DNA of 20,203 nt from CALGFH01 sp036003705 (lineage in GTDB: Bacteria > Actinomycetota > CALGFH01): NCBI GenBank assembly GCA_036003705.1, contig DASYSE010000033.1:1-20203 (forward strand). Reading direction: 5' to 3'. Position numbers and translations under genes: made by a program. The first letter of the stretch is position 1. The number at the start of each line of letters is the position of its first letter. Shown here one piece after another: positions 7,539 through 15,127 of this stretch. The notes below the pieces were generated by a model that saw only the letters and a program-made list of their open reading frames with translations, made no database searches and had not been told where the DNA came from.

Positions 7539-9265
7539 CGGTCGGGCCGGCCCTTGGCCAGGAAGCGGCGCAGGTCGGCCGGGGGGAGGGTGTTGACGAC
7601 CCGGTCGGGGGTGGTCCAGCCGCGGCCGGCGGTGGCGACGGCGAAGCGCATGTTGGCCAGGTGGCCTGGGCCGTGGCTGTCGGAGCCGAAGGCCAGCATG
7701 ACGCCGAACCGGTGGGCCAGCCGGACCTGCTCGTCGCCGAGGTCGAGGCGGTGCGGGGAGCCGTTGACCTCGAGGGCGGTCCCGGTGCGGGCGGCCGCCT
7801 GGTACAGCGCCTCCAGGTCGACGTCGCCGGCCGCCCGGCTGCCGATCCGGCGGCCGGTCGGGTGGCCGATGACGTTGACCGCCGGGTGCTCGCAGGCCTT
7901 GATCAGGCGGGCCATGAGCGGCTCGCGTGGCTGGTCGAGGCGATCGTGGACGCTGGCCACGAGCATGTCGAAGCCGTCGAGGAAGGCGTCGTCGTAGTCG
8001 AGCGACCCGTCGCCGCCGATGTTCAGCTCGGCCCCGTGGAGCAGCTCGATGTCGCCCAGGCGCCGCTCCAGGGCGCGCAGGCGTTCCCGCTGCGCCAGTA
8101 GCTGCTCGCGGCTGGCCCCGCCCAGCCCGAGCTTCTCGCCGTGGTCGGTGACGGCCAGGAAGCGGTAGCCGCGGGCCCTCGCCGCCTCGACCATGACCTC
8201 CACGGGGGCGGTCCCGTCGGGCGACAGGTCGGTGTGGCAGTGCAGGTCGCCGCCGATGTCGGCCTCGGCGACCAGCGCCGGCAGCTCCCCCCGCCGGGCG
8301 GCGTCGACCTCGCCGCGGTCCTCGCGCAGCACCGGCGGCACCCAGTCCATGCCGAGGCGGCGGTAGACGACCACCTCGTCCTCGGCCACGACCAGCTCCC
8401 CGCCCCGCTCGAACAGGCCGTACTCGCTGAGTTTGAGGCCGGCCTTGACGGCCAGCTCGCGGATCCTGACGTTGTGGGCGGCCGAGCCGGTGAAGTACTG
8501 CAGGGCAGCGCCCCAGACCGGGGGGCGGACCACGCGCAGGTCGACCTGGTACCTGTCCCTGGTCCGGATCGACGCCTTGGTGTCGCCGACGGCGGCGACC
8601 TCGGCGACCTGCGGCAGCTCGGTGAAGGCGCGGGTGACCGCGGCCGGGTCGGCGGCGGCGGCGAGCAGGTCGAGGTCGTGGACGGCGGCCTTCATGCGCC
8701 GCAGCGACCCGGCCACCTCGACCCGCTCGACCCCGGCGACGGCGGCCAGCCGGTCGCGGAGGGACTCGGCCAGGGGCAGGGCCACGGCCAGGGGGATCCC
8801 GGCCATCCGGTCCTGCATCCGCTCCAGGGCGCGGCGCAGGTTGGCCTCGGTCCGCGCCCCCATCCCGGGCAGGCCGGCCACGCGTCCCGCGGCCACCGCC
8901 TCGGCCAGCTCCGCCGGCGACCCGACCCCGAGCCGTTCGTAGACCAGGCGAGCCTTGCTGGGGCCGAGCCCGGGCACCCGGACCAGGGCCCGCAGGCCGG
9001 GCGGGACCTCGGCCCGCAGCTCCTCCAGCTTGGCCACCCGGCCCGTGTCCAGGTACTCGCGGACCTTGGCGGCGATCGCCTTGCCGACCCCTGGGATGGC
9101 GGCCAGCTCGCGCTCGGAGCGGCCGGCCAGGTCGGCGCCGTGGCCGGAGAGGGCGCGGGCCCCGCGGTCGTAGGCGCGGACGCGGAAGCCGGTCTCGCCG
9201 TTGAGCACCAGCAGCTCGGCCATCTCGTGGAACAGCCGGGCCAGCTCCTCGTTTCCCCAGGCCAT
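7535..9265 (-). CDS. polX: Bacterial PolX: family X DNA polymerase fused to PHP phosphoesterase
   Basis: A gap-filling repair polymerase with a metal-dependent PHP domain, which in studied bacterial PolX proteins gives 3'-5' exonuclease and AP-endonuclease activity. It has 576 residues, the usual length. Helix-hairpin-helix motifs are near 57-65 (IPGVGKAIA) and 97-104 (VPGLGPSK). The nucleotidyltransferase motif is GSLRR (186-190) with Asp 197 and 199, and the third Asp is 242. The PHP ligands are H342/H344 (DLHCH), D374/H375 (TDHGEK), E413, H440, H468 and D529/H531 (GSDSHG). All look intact. The ATG at 9265 has GGAGG 8 bases upstream. It starts 15 bp after the upstream membrane-protein gene and overlaps the glycosylase gene. 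Confidence 0.96.
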   Translation of the reverse strand: MAWGNEELARLFHEMAELLVLNGETGFRVRAYDRGARALSGHGADLAGRSERELAAIPGVGKAIAAKVREYLDTGRVAKLEELRAEVPPGLRALVRVPGLGPSKARLVYERLGVGSPAELAEAVAAGRVAGLPGMGARTEANLRRALERMQDRMAGIPLAVALPLAESLRDRLAAVAGVERVEVAGSLRRMKAAVHDLDLLAAAADPAAVTRAFTELPQVAEVAAVGDTKASIRTRDRYQVDLRVVRPPVWGAALQYFTGSAAHNVRIRELAVKAGLKLSEYGLFERGGELVVAEDEVVVYRRLGMDWVPPVLREDRGEVDAARRGELPALVAEADIGGDLHCHTDLSPDGTAPVEVMVEAARARGYRFLAVTDHGEKLGLGGASREQLLAQRERLRALERRLGDIELLHGAELNIGGDGSLDYDDAFLDGFDMLVASVHDRLDQPREPLMARLIKACEHPAVNVIGHPTGRRIGSRAAGDVDLEALYQAAARTGTALEVNGSPHRLDLGDEQVRLAHRFGVMLAFGSDSHGPGHLANMRFAVATAGRGWTTPDRVVNTLPPADLRRFLAKGRPDR

Positions 9266-9280
9266 GGAGGTCGCCTCCGC

Positions 9281-9874
9281 TCAGGCGGCCGGGCCCCGCG
9301 GCCCGGGGTCGCCGCTGGCCTCGAGGGTGTCGGTCGCATCGGGCAGCCGGTGCGCCGGGGCGACCGGCAGCGGCAGGTCGCTGCGCTGGACCTGCCGGCC
9401 GGGGCGGGCCCACCAGCCGGCGGCCAGGGCGGCGCCGACCACCCCCCAGGCGACCATCACGCCGACGGTGAGCAGCGAGGAGACCAGGCCGAACTCGCGC
9501 ACGCGGTCCAGGCGCAGGACCAGCAACGGGCCGACCGGCACGCCAACGCCGATGGCCACGACGGCCAGCCGGCCGCCACCGCGGGGGACGACGACGGCGG
9601 CCAGGATGGCCCCGACGCAGGGCGCGCCCAGCAGCAGCCCGACCCGCAGGGCCAGCTCCACCGGCTGCAGGGCCAGGTCGGACTGGCGGCCGGCGACCGC
9701 GGCGGCCAGGGCGGTGGCCAGCGTCGAGGCCGCGACCCCGGCCAGGCCGGCCACCACCACCCAGCGCCAGCCAGGCCGCCGCCCGTCGGCGGCTTCGGCC
9801 GGGTCGGAAGGCGGTGGGGTCACCCGCGGACCCGACTGGCCGAGGCACCCCTCCGGGAGCGCTTCCCGAACCAC
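9281..9874 (-). CDS. Small integral membrane protein of unknown function
   Basis: A 197-residue protein with four hydrophobic segments (about 38-61, 74-96, 102-120, 127-152), a Pro-rich N-terminal tail and an acidic/Pro-rich C-terminal tail. I recognise no family. The start is uncertain: GTG at 9874 gives the full length, and a GTG at 9823 would shorten it by 17 residues. Neither has a clear ribosome-binding site. It lies 25 bp after argF and 15 bp before polX, so it probably sits in the same transcript. That placement does not reveal its role. Confidence 0.7.
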   Translation of the reverse strand: MVREALPEGCLGQSGPRVTPPPSDPAEAADGRRPGWRWVVVAGLAGVAASTLATALAAAVAGRQSDLALQPVELALRVGLLLGAPCVGAILAAVVVPRGGGRLAVVAIGVGVPVGPLLVLRLDRVREFGLVSSLLTVGVMVAWGVVGAALAAGWWARPGRQVQRSDLPLPVAPAHRLPDATDTLEASGDPGPRGPAA

Positions 9875-9899
9875 CGGGGGTAGGACCCGTCCGGCCGCG

Positions 9900-10832
9900 T
9901 CAGCTCGGGTCGGGCGAGCCGGTGAGCAGCCACGACAGCAGGGCCTTCTGGGTGTGGAGGCGGTTCTCGGCCTGGTCGAACACGGCCGAGTTGGGGCCGT
10001 CCATGACCTCGGCGGCGATCTCCTCGCCCCGGTGGGCGGGCAGGCAGTGGAGCACCATCACGTCGGGGGCGGCCGCCATCACCGTGTCGGTCGACAGCTG
10101 GTAGGGCTTGAAGATCAGCGCCCGCTCGCCATGCTCCAGCTCCTTGCCCATGGACGCCCACACGTCGGTGTAGAGCACGTCGGCGCCCTTGGCGGCGGTG
10201 GCCGGGTCGTGGGTCAGCTCGACGCTGCCGCCGGTGGCGGCCGTGATCTCGTTGGCCCTGCGGACCACCTGCGGGATCGGCTCGTAGCCGACCGGGGTGG
10301 CCACGGCGACGTGCATGCCCGTCTTTGCCCCGGCAAACAGCAGGCTGTGGGCGACGTTGTTGCCGTCGCCCAGGTAGGCCAGGCGGATGCCGGCCAGGTT
10401 CCCCTTGTGCTCGCGGATCGTCTGGAGGTCGGCCAGCGCCTGGCAGGGGTGGGAGTAGTCGGACAGGGCGTTGACCACCGGGATGGTCCCGCCCCTGGCC
10501 AGCCGCTCCAGGCTCTCTTGGGCGAAGGTGCGCAGCACGATGGCGTGGACGTAGCGGGAGAGGACCGCGGCGGTGTCCTCCATGGTCTCGCCCCGGCCGA
10601 GCTGCAGCTCGGCGCCGGACAGGGGCAGCGGGTAGCCGCCCAGCTCGTGGACGGCGACCTCGAAGGAGGCCCGGGTGCGGGTGGAGGGCTTCTCGAAGAT
10701 CAGCGCGACCGTCCGGCCCTGGAGGGTATCCCGGACCCGCCGGTCGGCCTTGTGCCGATCGGCCCCGTCGAGCAGGGCGACCAGCTCGACGCTGTCGACG
10801 TCGTCGATGGACAGGAAGTCACGTTTGGTCAT
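9900..10832 (-). CDS. argF: Ornithine carbamoyltransferase
   Basis: It makes citrulline from ornithine and carbamoyl phosphate, the sixth step of arginine synthesis. At 310 residues it is normal in length. The carbamoyl-phosphate site STRTR is at 50-54 and HPCQ at 128-131. DGNNVAHS follows at about 156-163. The ornithine loop DVWASMG is near 223-229 and HCLP at 262-265. All are intact, so the enzyme should be active. The ATG at 10832 has AGGAG 5 bases upstream, and the longer frame to 10853 is not needed. Its start lies inside the preceding receiver gene (14-base overlap). The usual argB, argD and argR neighbours are absent from this window. Confidence 0.97.
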   Translation of the reverse strand: MTKRDFLSIDDVDSVELVALLDGADRHKADRRVRDTLQGRTVALIFEKPSTRTRASFEVAVHELGGYPLPLSGAELQLGRGETMEDTAAVLSRYVHAIVLRTFAQESLERLARGGTIPVVNALSDYSHPCQALADLQTIREHKGNLAGIRLAYLGDGNNVAHSLLFAGAKTGMHVAVATPVGYEPIPQVVRRANEITAATGGSVELTHDPATAAKGADVLYTDVWASMGKELEHGERALIFKPYQLSTDTVMAAAPDVMVLHCLPAHRGEEIAAEVMDGPNSAVFDQAENRLHTQKALLSWLLTGSPDPS

Positions 10833-11217
10833 TGGCGCTCCTGTGGGCGGCACCGCCGGCCAGCGACTTGACCCGCGTGGCCAGGGTGGTGATGTCGAAG
10901 GGCTTCTCGAGGACCGCCTCGGGGCCCAGCTCGCTGCGGAGCGGTGCGATCACCTCGGCCGCCCCGGTCACCACCAGCACCGCGAACGGCAGGGAGCCGT
11001 CGGGACGGCGCAGGCGCCGGATGACGTCTGGCCCGCCGAGCCCGGGCATCATGACGTCGAGCAGCACCACGTCGGGATCGACGGTGCGGGCGAGGTGCAG
11101 GCCCTCCTCGCCGTCGGCGGCCAGGATCACCTCGAGCGCCTCGTCCTCCAGGATCGTCTGGAGCAGCCCGCGAACGCTCGGGTCGTCCTCGACCACGAGC
11201 ACGCGATTGGACGGCAT
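10819..11217 (-). CDS. Stand-alone response regulator receiver domain
   Basis: A 132-residue CheY-like protein that is almost all receiver domain. It has the acidic pair in VVEDD (10-12), phospho-acceptor D54 in LLDVMMPG, T84 and K105 (EKPFD). There is no DNA-binding or enzyme output domain, so it must act by protein contact or as a phosphate relay. The ATG at 11217 has GAGAGG about 6 bases upstream. The gene overlaps argF by 14 bases. A histidine kinase gene lies on the same strand at 16255-17322 and could be its partner, but several genes separate them and nothing in the sequence proves the link. Confidence 0.92.
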   Translation of the reverse strand: MPSNRVLVVEDDPSVRGLLQTILEDEALEVILAADGEEGLHLARTVDPDVVLLDVMMPGLGGPDVIRRLRRPDGSLPFAVLVVTGAAEVIAPLRSELGPEAVLEKPFDITTLATRVKSLAGGAAHRSANDQT

Positions 11218-11295
11218 CTGGAGCCTCTCTGGGTTGCCGAGCGGGACCGGTGCGGGCACGGCCCGGAGCGCTAAGTCTGCCATGCCCTCCCGACG

Positions 11296-11347
11296 GAAGC
11301 CATGACGGCTGGCTTCAGGCAGGCCCCGGGGGGGGCTCCCCCCGGGG
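11296..11347 (-). terminator. Two GC-rich hairpins after the argJ-like gene
   Basis: In the 151-bp gap between the argJ-like stop and the receiver start, 11324-11347 holds a perfect 10-bp inverted repeat CCCCGGGGGG/CCCCCCGGGG with a 4-base loop. Just downstream, 11296-11316 holds GAAGCCA/TGGCTTC with a 7-base loop. There is no T tract, so the pair may be a weak terminator, a transcript-stability or processing site, or a regulatory site ahead of the receiver-argF genes. Confidence 0.45.
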
Positions 11348-11368
11348 AGATGGACCAGGGACCGCGGC

Positions 11369-12658
11369 CTAGTGCAGATATCGCCCCAGCGCCTCCGGAG
11401 GTAGGTCGGTACTGGTGACGGTGGCGGCGGCGGGGCCGACGCCGAGGTCGACGGCCAGGTCGACCTGGGCCTTGGCGGCGACCGCGGCGGCGGCGCGTTC
11501 GTCGTGGGGGGCCGCGCGGCCGCCGGCCACCACCGTGACCGGGCCGAAGCCGACCCCGACCCGGCCCGGGACCAGCGCGACCTTCGCGGTGGCCAGGGCG
11601 TCCAGCACGGCCGGCCAGTCGGGCCTGCCGGCGGCCAGGGAGGCCCGCAGGGCCACCGAGCCGGCGACGGCCCTGGCCGCGGCCAGCGCCTCGGTGTGGT
11701 CGGCGGCGCCGTGCACGGTGACCACCACCAGCTTGCGGGCGCCGGGGACGCGCAGGGCCAGCCCCTCGGCCAGCGACTCGCACAGCTGGGTCAGGGCCGA
11801 CTCGAACGCCGCCGCCCCGTCGGAGCCGGCCCGCAGGGTCGGGGCGGCCGCGGTGGCGTTGGCCAGCAGCACGGCGGCGTCGGCCATGCCCGGCGCCTGG
11901 TCGACCATGACCCGTTCGAACGACCGGGCGACCGCCCTGCCGAGCAGCCCGTCGAGGATGCCCGGTTCGACGGTGGCGTCGGTGGTGAGCACGACAAGGG
12001 TGGTGGCCGACGCGGGTTCCTCTCCCCCGATGGACCGGGAGCCCGGGCCGAGCTCCCCGGCGGACCAGGGGTCCTCGCCGGGCCGGGCGAAGGCGGGGGC
12101 GAACGGGACCGAGGCCTTGGCGGCGCCGCCGATGCGCACCTCGCCCTCGGACCAGGCGACGGCGACCGCGTGCTCGCGGGCGACCCCGCCGGAGGCGGTC
12201 ATCGCCTTGGCCACCTCGGCCGACCCGCGCCGGCCGAGGGCGGCCGCGGCCTTGTCGGCCGCTTCGGCGGCGTCCCCGACGGCCAGCCGGACGCCGACCG
12301 CGCCGGTGCCGAGCAGCAGCACCTCACCGGCCGGGCAGCCGATCGCGGCCGCGCAGCGGGCCGCCAGGGCGGCCGCGTCGGTGTCGCCCTCGGGGCCGGT
12401 GGCGGCGTTGGCGCTGCCGGCGTGGACGAGCACGACCCGGGCCGTGCCGGCCTGCAACCGCGCCCGCGACCAGCGGACCGGGGCCGAGGCGAACGGGTGG
12501 GCGGTGAAGCGGCCGGCCGCCGCCGAGGTCTGCTGGCTGACGACCAGGCCCAGGTCGGGTCCGGGCCCGTGGGTCAGCCCGGCGTCGACCCCGGCCGCCC
12601 GGAACCCCCTGGGCGCACACAGTCCGCCCTCCACTCCCGCCACCGTGTAGTCGACCAC
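11369..12658 (-). CDS. Divergent ArgJ-family protein (ornithine acetyltransferase fold)
   Basis: The 429-residue protein aligns from end to end with ArgJ, which recycles the acetyl group from acetylornithine to glutamate and cuts itself before a Thr. The opening GFRAAGVDAGL and the oxyanion Thr118-Gly119 are kept. A Thr219 in SATTLVVLTTDA corresponds to the nucleophile of MATML. Other signatures are gone: the KGSGM segment, STGVIGE (here GTGAVGV), DTSTND (here QAPGMAD), EGATK (PGARK), DPNWGR (RPDWPA) and the C-terminal NADYRT tail. It may be inactive or changed in function. The GTG start at 12658 has GAGAGG upstream. It follows pheT by 48 bp, where argC-argJ sit in many actinobacteria, but argC is missing. 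Confidence 0.8.
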   Translation of the reverse strand: MVDYTVAGVEGGLCAPRGFRAAGVDAGLTHGPGPDLGLVVSQQTSAAAGRFTAHPFASAPVRWSRARLQAGTARVVLVHAGSANAATGPEGDTDAAALAARCAAAIGCPAGEVLLLGTGAVGVRLAVGDAAEAADKAAAALGRRGSAEVAKAMTASGGVAREHAVAVAWSEGEVRIGGAAKASVPFAPAFARPGEDPWSAGELGPGSRSIGGEEPASATTLVVLTTDATVEPGILDGLLGRAVARSFERVMVDQAPGMADAAVLLANATAAAPTLRAGSDGAAAFESALTQLCESLAEGLALRVPGARKLVVVTVHGAADHTEALAAARAVAGSVALRASLAAGRPDWPAVLDALATAKVALVPGRVGVGFGPVTVVAGGRAAPHDERAAAAVAAKAQVDLAVDLGVGPAAATVTSTDLPPEALGRYLH

Positions 12659-12706
12659 CGAGCCTGCCTCTCACTCACCGCAGTCGCCCCAAACCCTTCC
12701 CATACC

Positions 12707-15115
12707 CTACTCGGCGGTGCGGAGCACCGCCTGCAGGCGCTGCCCGGCAAGGGCGGCCATCCGCTGGCGGGCGGCGGCCCCGTCGGCGTCGGTGAGGGTG
12801 CGGTCGGCGGCCTGGAGCGCGACCCGGTGGGCGAGGTTGCGGTGGCCGGGCGGCAGCGGCGGCCCCTGGTAGGCGTCGAACAGTGTGAGCCGGGCGAGCA
12901 GCTCGCCGCCGGCCTCGCGCAGCACCTGCTCCAGGTCGCTGGCCGCGACCCCCGGCGGGACCAGGAAGGCCACGTCGAAGGAGAGCTCCGGATAGGGCGA
13001 CGGCGTCGGCGCCGGGCGCATCCGCGGGACCGCGGCCAGCAACGGCGCCAGCTCCAGCTCGACCGCGAACGAGGCCGCGGGCAGCTCGCAGGCGGACGCC
13101 ACCCGCGGGTGGAGCTGGCCGAGCAGCCCGACCGGCCGGTCCTCCAGGAACACCCCGGCGCAGCGGCCCGGATGGTACGGCAGGGGCTCCTCGACCCGGA
13201 AGCCGACCCCCGGCACCCCGAGGGCGTCGACCAGCCCCTCGACGACGCCCTTGGCGTCGGCGAAGTCGAACGGCTGGCCCGGGTCATCGAAGCGGCCGGC
13301 CGGCCGCTGGCCGGCCAGCAGCACCCCGAGGGTGCGCGGCTCGTCGGGCAGCTCCTCCCCGGACGGGAGGAAGACGGCGCCCAGCTCGTAGACGGCGACC
13401 CCGTCCAGGCCCCTGGCCAGGTTGCGCCGTGCCACCTCGGCGAGCCCTGGGAGCAGGGTGGTGCGCAGCTCGGGCGCCTCCTCGGAGAGCGGGTTGGCCA
13501 GGCGCAGCGTCTGGCGCCGGGGATCACCGGCGGGCAGGCCGAGCCGGTCGAGGGCGGCCTGGGACAGGAACGGGTAGGTCTGGACCTCGGTGACCCCCAT
13601 GCCGGCCAGGATCTCCCTGGCCTGGCGGCGCAGCCGCTGCTCGTCGGTGAGGCGGCCGCCGGTCGCTGCCGGCAGGGTGGCCGGCACCTGGTCGTAGCCC
13701 CAGCGCCTGGCCACCTCCTCCTCCAGGTCGGCCCAGAGCTCGAGGTCGAAGCGCCAGCTCGGCGGGACGCCGAGCACGGTCCGGCGGTCGGCCACCTGGG
13801 TCCGGCAGCCGACGCTCCGCAGATGCCCGGCGGCGAACTCCGGGTCGGCGGGAGCGCCCAGCCGCCGCGCCGACCGGGCCCAGTCGAGCCGGATCGCCTC
13901 GCGTTCCGGTACCCCGGGGCCGGCCCGCAGCCGCCCGGTGGCCACCGTGCCGCCGGCCAGCCTGGCCATGTGCGCGGCCGCCTGGTCGCAGACCGGCTCG
14001 GCGCCGGCCGGGTCGACCCCGCGGGCCCAGCGCTGGCCGCCCTCGGTGCTCATGCCGAGCCGGCGCATGGTCCGCCGGACGGCGGCCGGTGGGAAGTGGG
14101 CCGACTCGATCAGCACCCTGGTGGTGTCCGGGCGGACCTCGGTGTCCTCCCCGCCCATGATCCCGGCCAGGGCCAGGACCCGCTCCCCGGAGGTGATCAC
14201 GGTGTCCTGGGTGGTCAGTCGCCGGTCGCGGCCGTCAAGGGTCCGCAGGGCCTCGCCCTCGGCCGCCCGGCGGACCACGATCCGCTGGCCGGGCACCTGG
14301 TCCAGGTCGAAGGCGTGCAGCGGCTGGCCCTGGTCGAGCAGCAGGTAGTTGGTCACGTCGACCACCGCCCCGAGCGGCCGCTGGCCGTACAGGTACAGCC
14401 GTCGGGCCATCCAAAGGGGAGCCGGACGGGCGGCGTCGAGCCCCTCGATCACCCGGGCGGCGTACAGCGGGCAGCCCTCGGAGTCGTGGACCTGGACCGA
14501 GGCCAGCCCGCCGGCCGGCGGACCGGCCTCCGGCACGGTCAGGTCGAGCGGCTTCAGCTCCTTGCCGAGCAGCATCGCGACCTCGCGGGCGATGCCGCGC
14601 ATGGACATGGTGTCGCCCCGGTTGGGGGCGTTCTTGACGTCGAGCACGGCGTCGCGCAGCTCGACCGCCTCGACCACGTCGGCGCCGATCGGGGTGTCGG
14701 GCGGCAGCACCAGGATCCCGGAGTGGTCGTCGAACACGCCCAGCTCGCGGGCGGAGGCGAGCATGCCGTCGGACCAGGCGCCGCGGACCTTGCGCCGGCC
14801 GACCTCGACCCCCCCGGGCAGCTTGGCCCCTGGCGCCGCCCAGGGCACGATGTCGCCGGGGGCGAAGTTGCGGGCGCCGCAGACCACCGAGCGGTCCTCG
14901 CCGCCGGCGTCGATGCGGACCAGGACCAGCCGGTCGGCGTCGGGATGGGAGCTGACCTCGAGGACCCGGGCGGTGAGGACACCCGCCAGGTCGTCCCCGA
15001 CCCGGTGGATGGTCTCGATCTCGATGCCGGCGAAGGTCAGCCGTTCGGCGAGGGTGGTGGCGGCGGAGACGTCGATGTCGACGTGGACGGCCAGCCAGGA
15101 AAGCGGAACCCGCAT
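12707..15115 (-). CDS. pheT: Phenylalanyl-tRNA synthetase beta subunit
   Basis: The 802-residue beta subunit of the (alpha-beta)2 enzyme that charges tRNA-Phe. It opens with MRVPLSWL. An OB-type tRNA-binding domain lies at about 39-150, then the B3/B4 editing domain, the B5 domain (about 395-475), the catalytic-like core and a C-terminal FDX-ACB anticodon-binding domain (about 708-800; SPYPELSFDVAFLV near its start). The length is typical. The ATG at 15115 has GAGGAG 6 bases upstream and lies 12 bases after the pheS stop, so the two subunits are translated together. No damage was seen. Confidence 0.97.
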   Translation of the reverse strand: MRVPLSWLAVHVDIDVSAATTLAERLTFAGIEIETIHRVGDDLAGVLTARVLEVSSHPDADRLVLVRIDAGGEDRSVVCGARNFAPGDIVPWAAPGAKLPGGVEVGRRKVRGAWSDGMLASARELGVFDDHSGILVLPPDTPIGADVVEAVELRDAVLDVKNAPNRGDTMSMRGIAREVAMLLGKELKPLDLTVPEAGPPAGGLASVQVHDSEGCPLYAARVIEGLDAARPAPLWMARRLYLYGQRPLGAVVDVTNYLLLDQGQPLHAFDLDQVPGQRIVVRRAAEGEALRTLDGRDRRLTTQDTVITSGERVLALAGIMGGEDTEVRPDTTRVLIESAHFPPAAVRRTMRRLGMSTEGGQRWARGVDPAGAEPVCDQAAAHMARLAGGTVATGRLRAGPGVPEREAIRLDWARSARRLGAPADPEFAAGHLRSVGCRTQVADRRTVLGVPPSWRFDLELWADLEEEVARRWGYDQVPATLPAATGGRLTDEQRLRRQAREILAGMGVTEVQTYPFLSQAALDRLGLPAGDPRRQTLRLANPLSEEAPELRTTLLPGLAEVARRNLARGLDGVAVYELGAVFLPSGEELPDEPRTLGVLLAGQRPAGRFDDPGQPFDFADAKGVVEGLVDALGVPGVGFRVEEPLPYHPGRCAGVFLEDRPVGLLGQLHPRVASACELPAASFAVELELAPLLAAVPRMRPAPTPSPYPELSFDVAFLVPPGVAASDLEQVLREAGGELLARLTLFDAYQGPPLPPGHRNLAHRVALQAADRTLTDADGAAARQRMAALAGQRLQAVLRTAE

Positions 15116-15127
15116 GGTTGGCTCCTC

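Noticed and set aside
7539..9848. Upstream extension of the glycosylase frame to over 1000 residues
   Set aside because: This part overlaps polX and the small membrane protein in another frame and is Arg/Gly/Pro-rich shadow. The real start is GTG 7538 at the polX stop.
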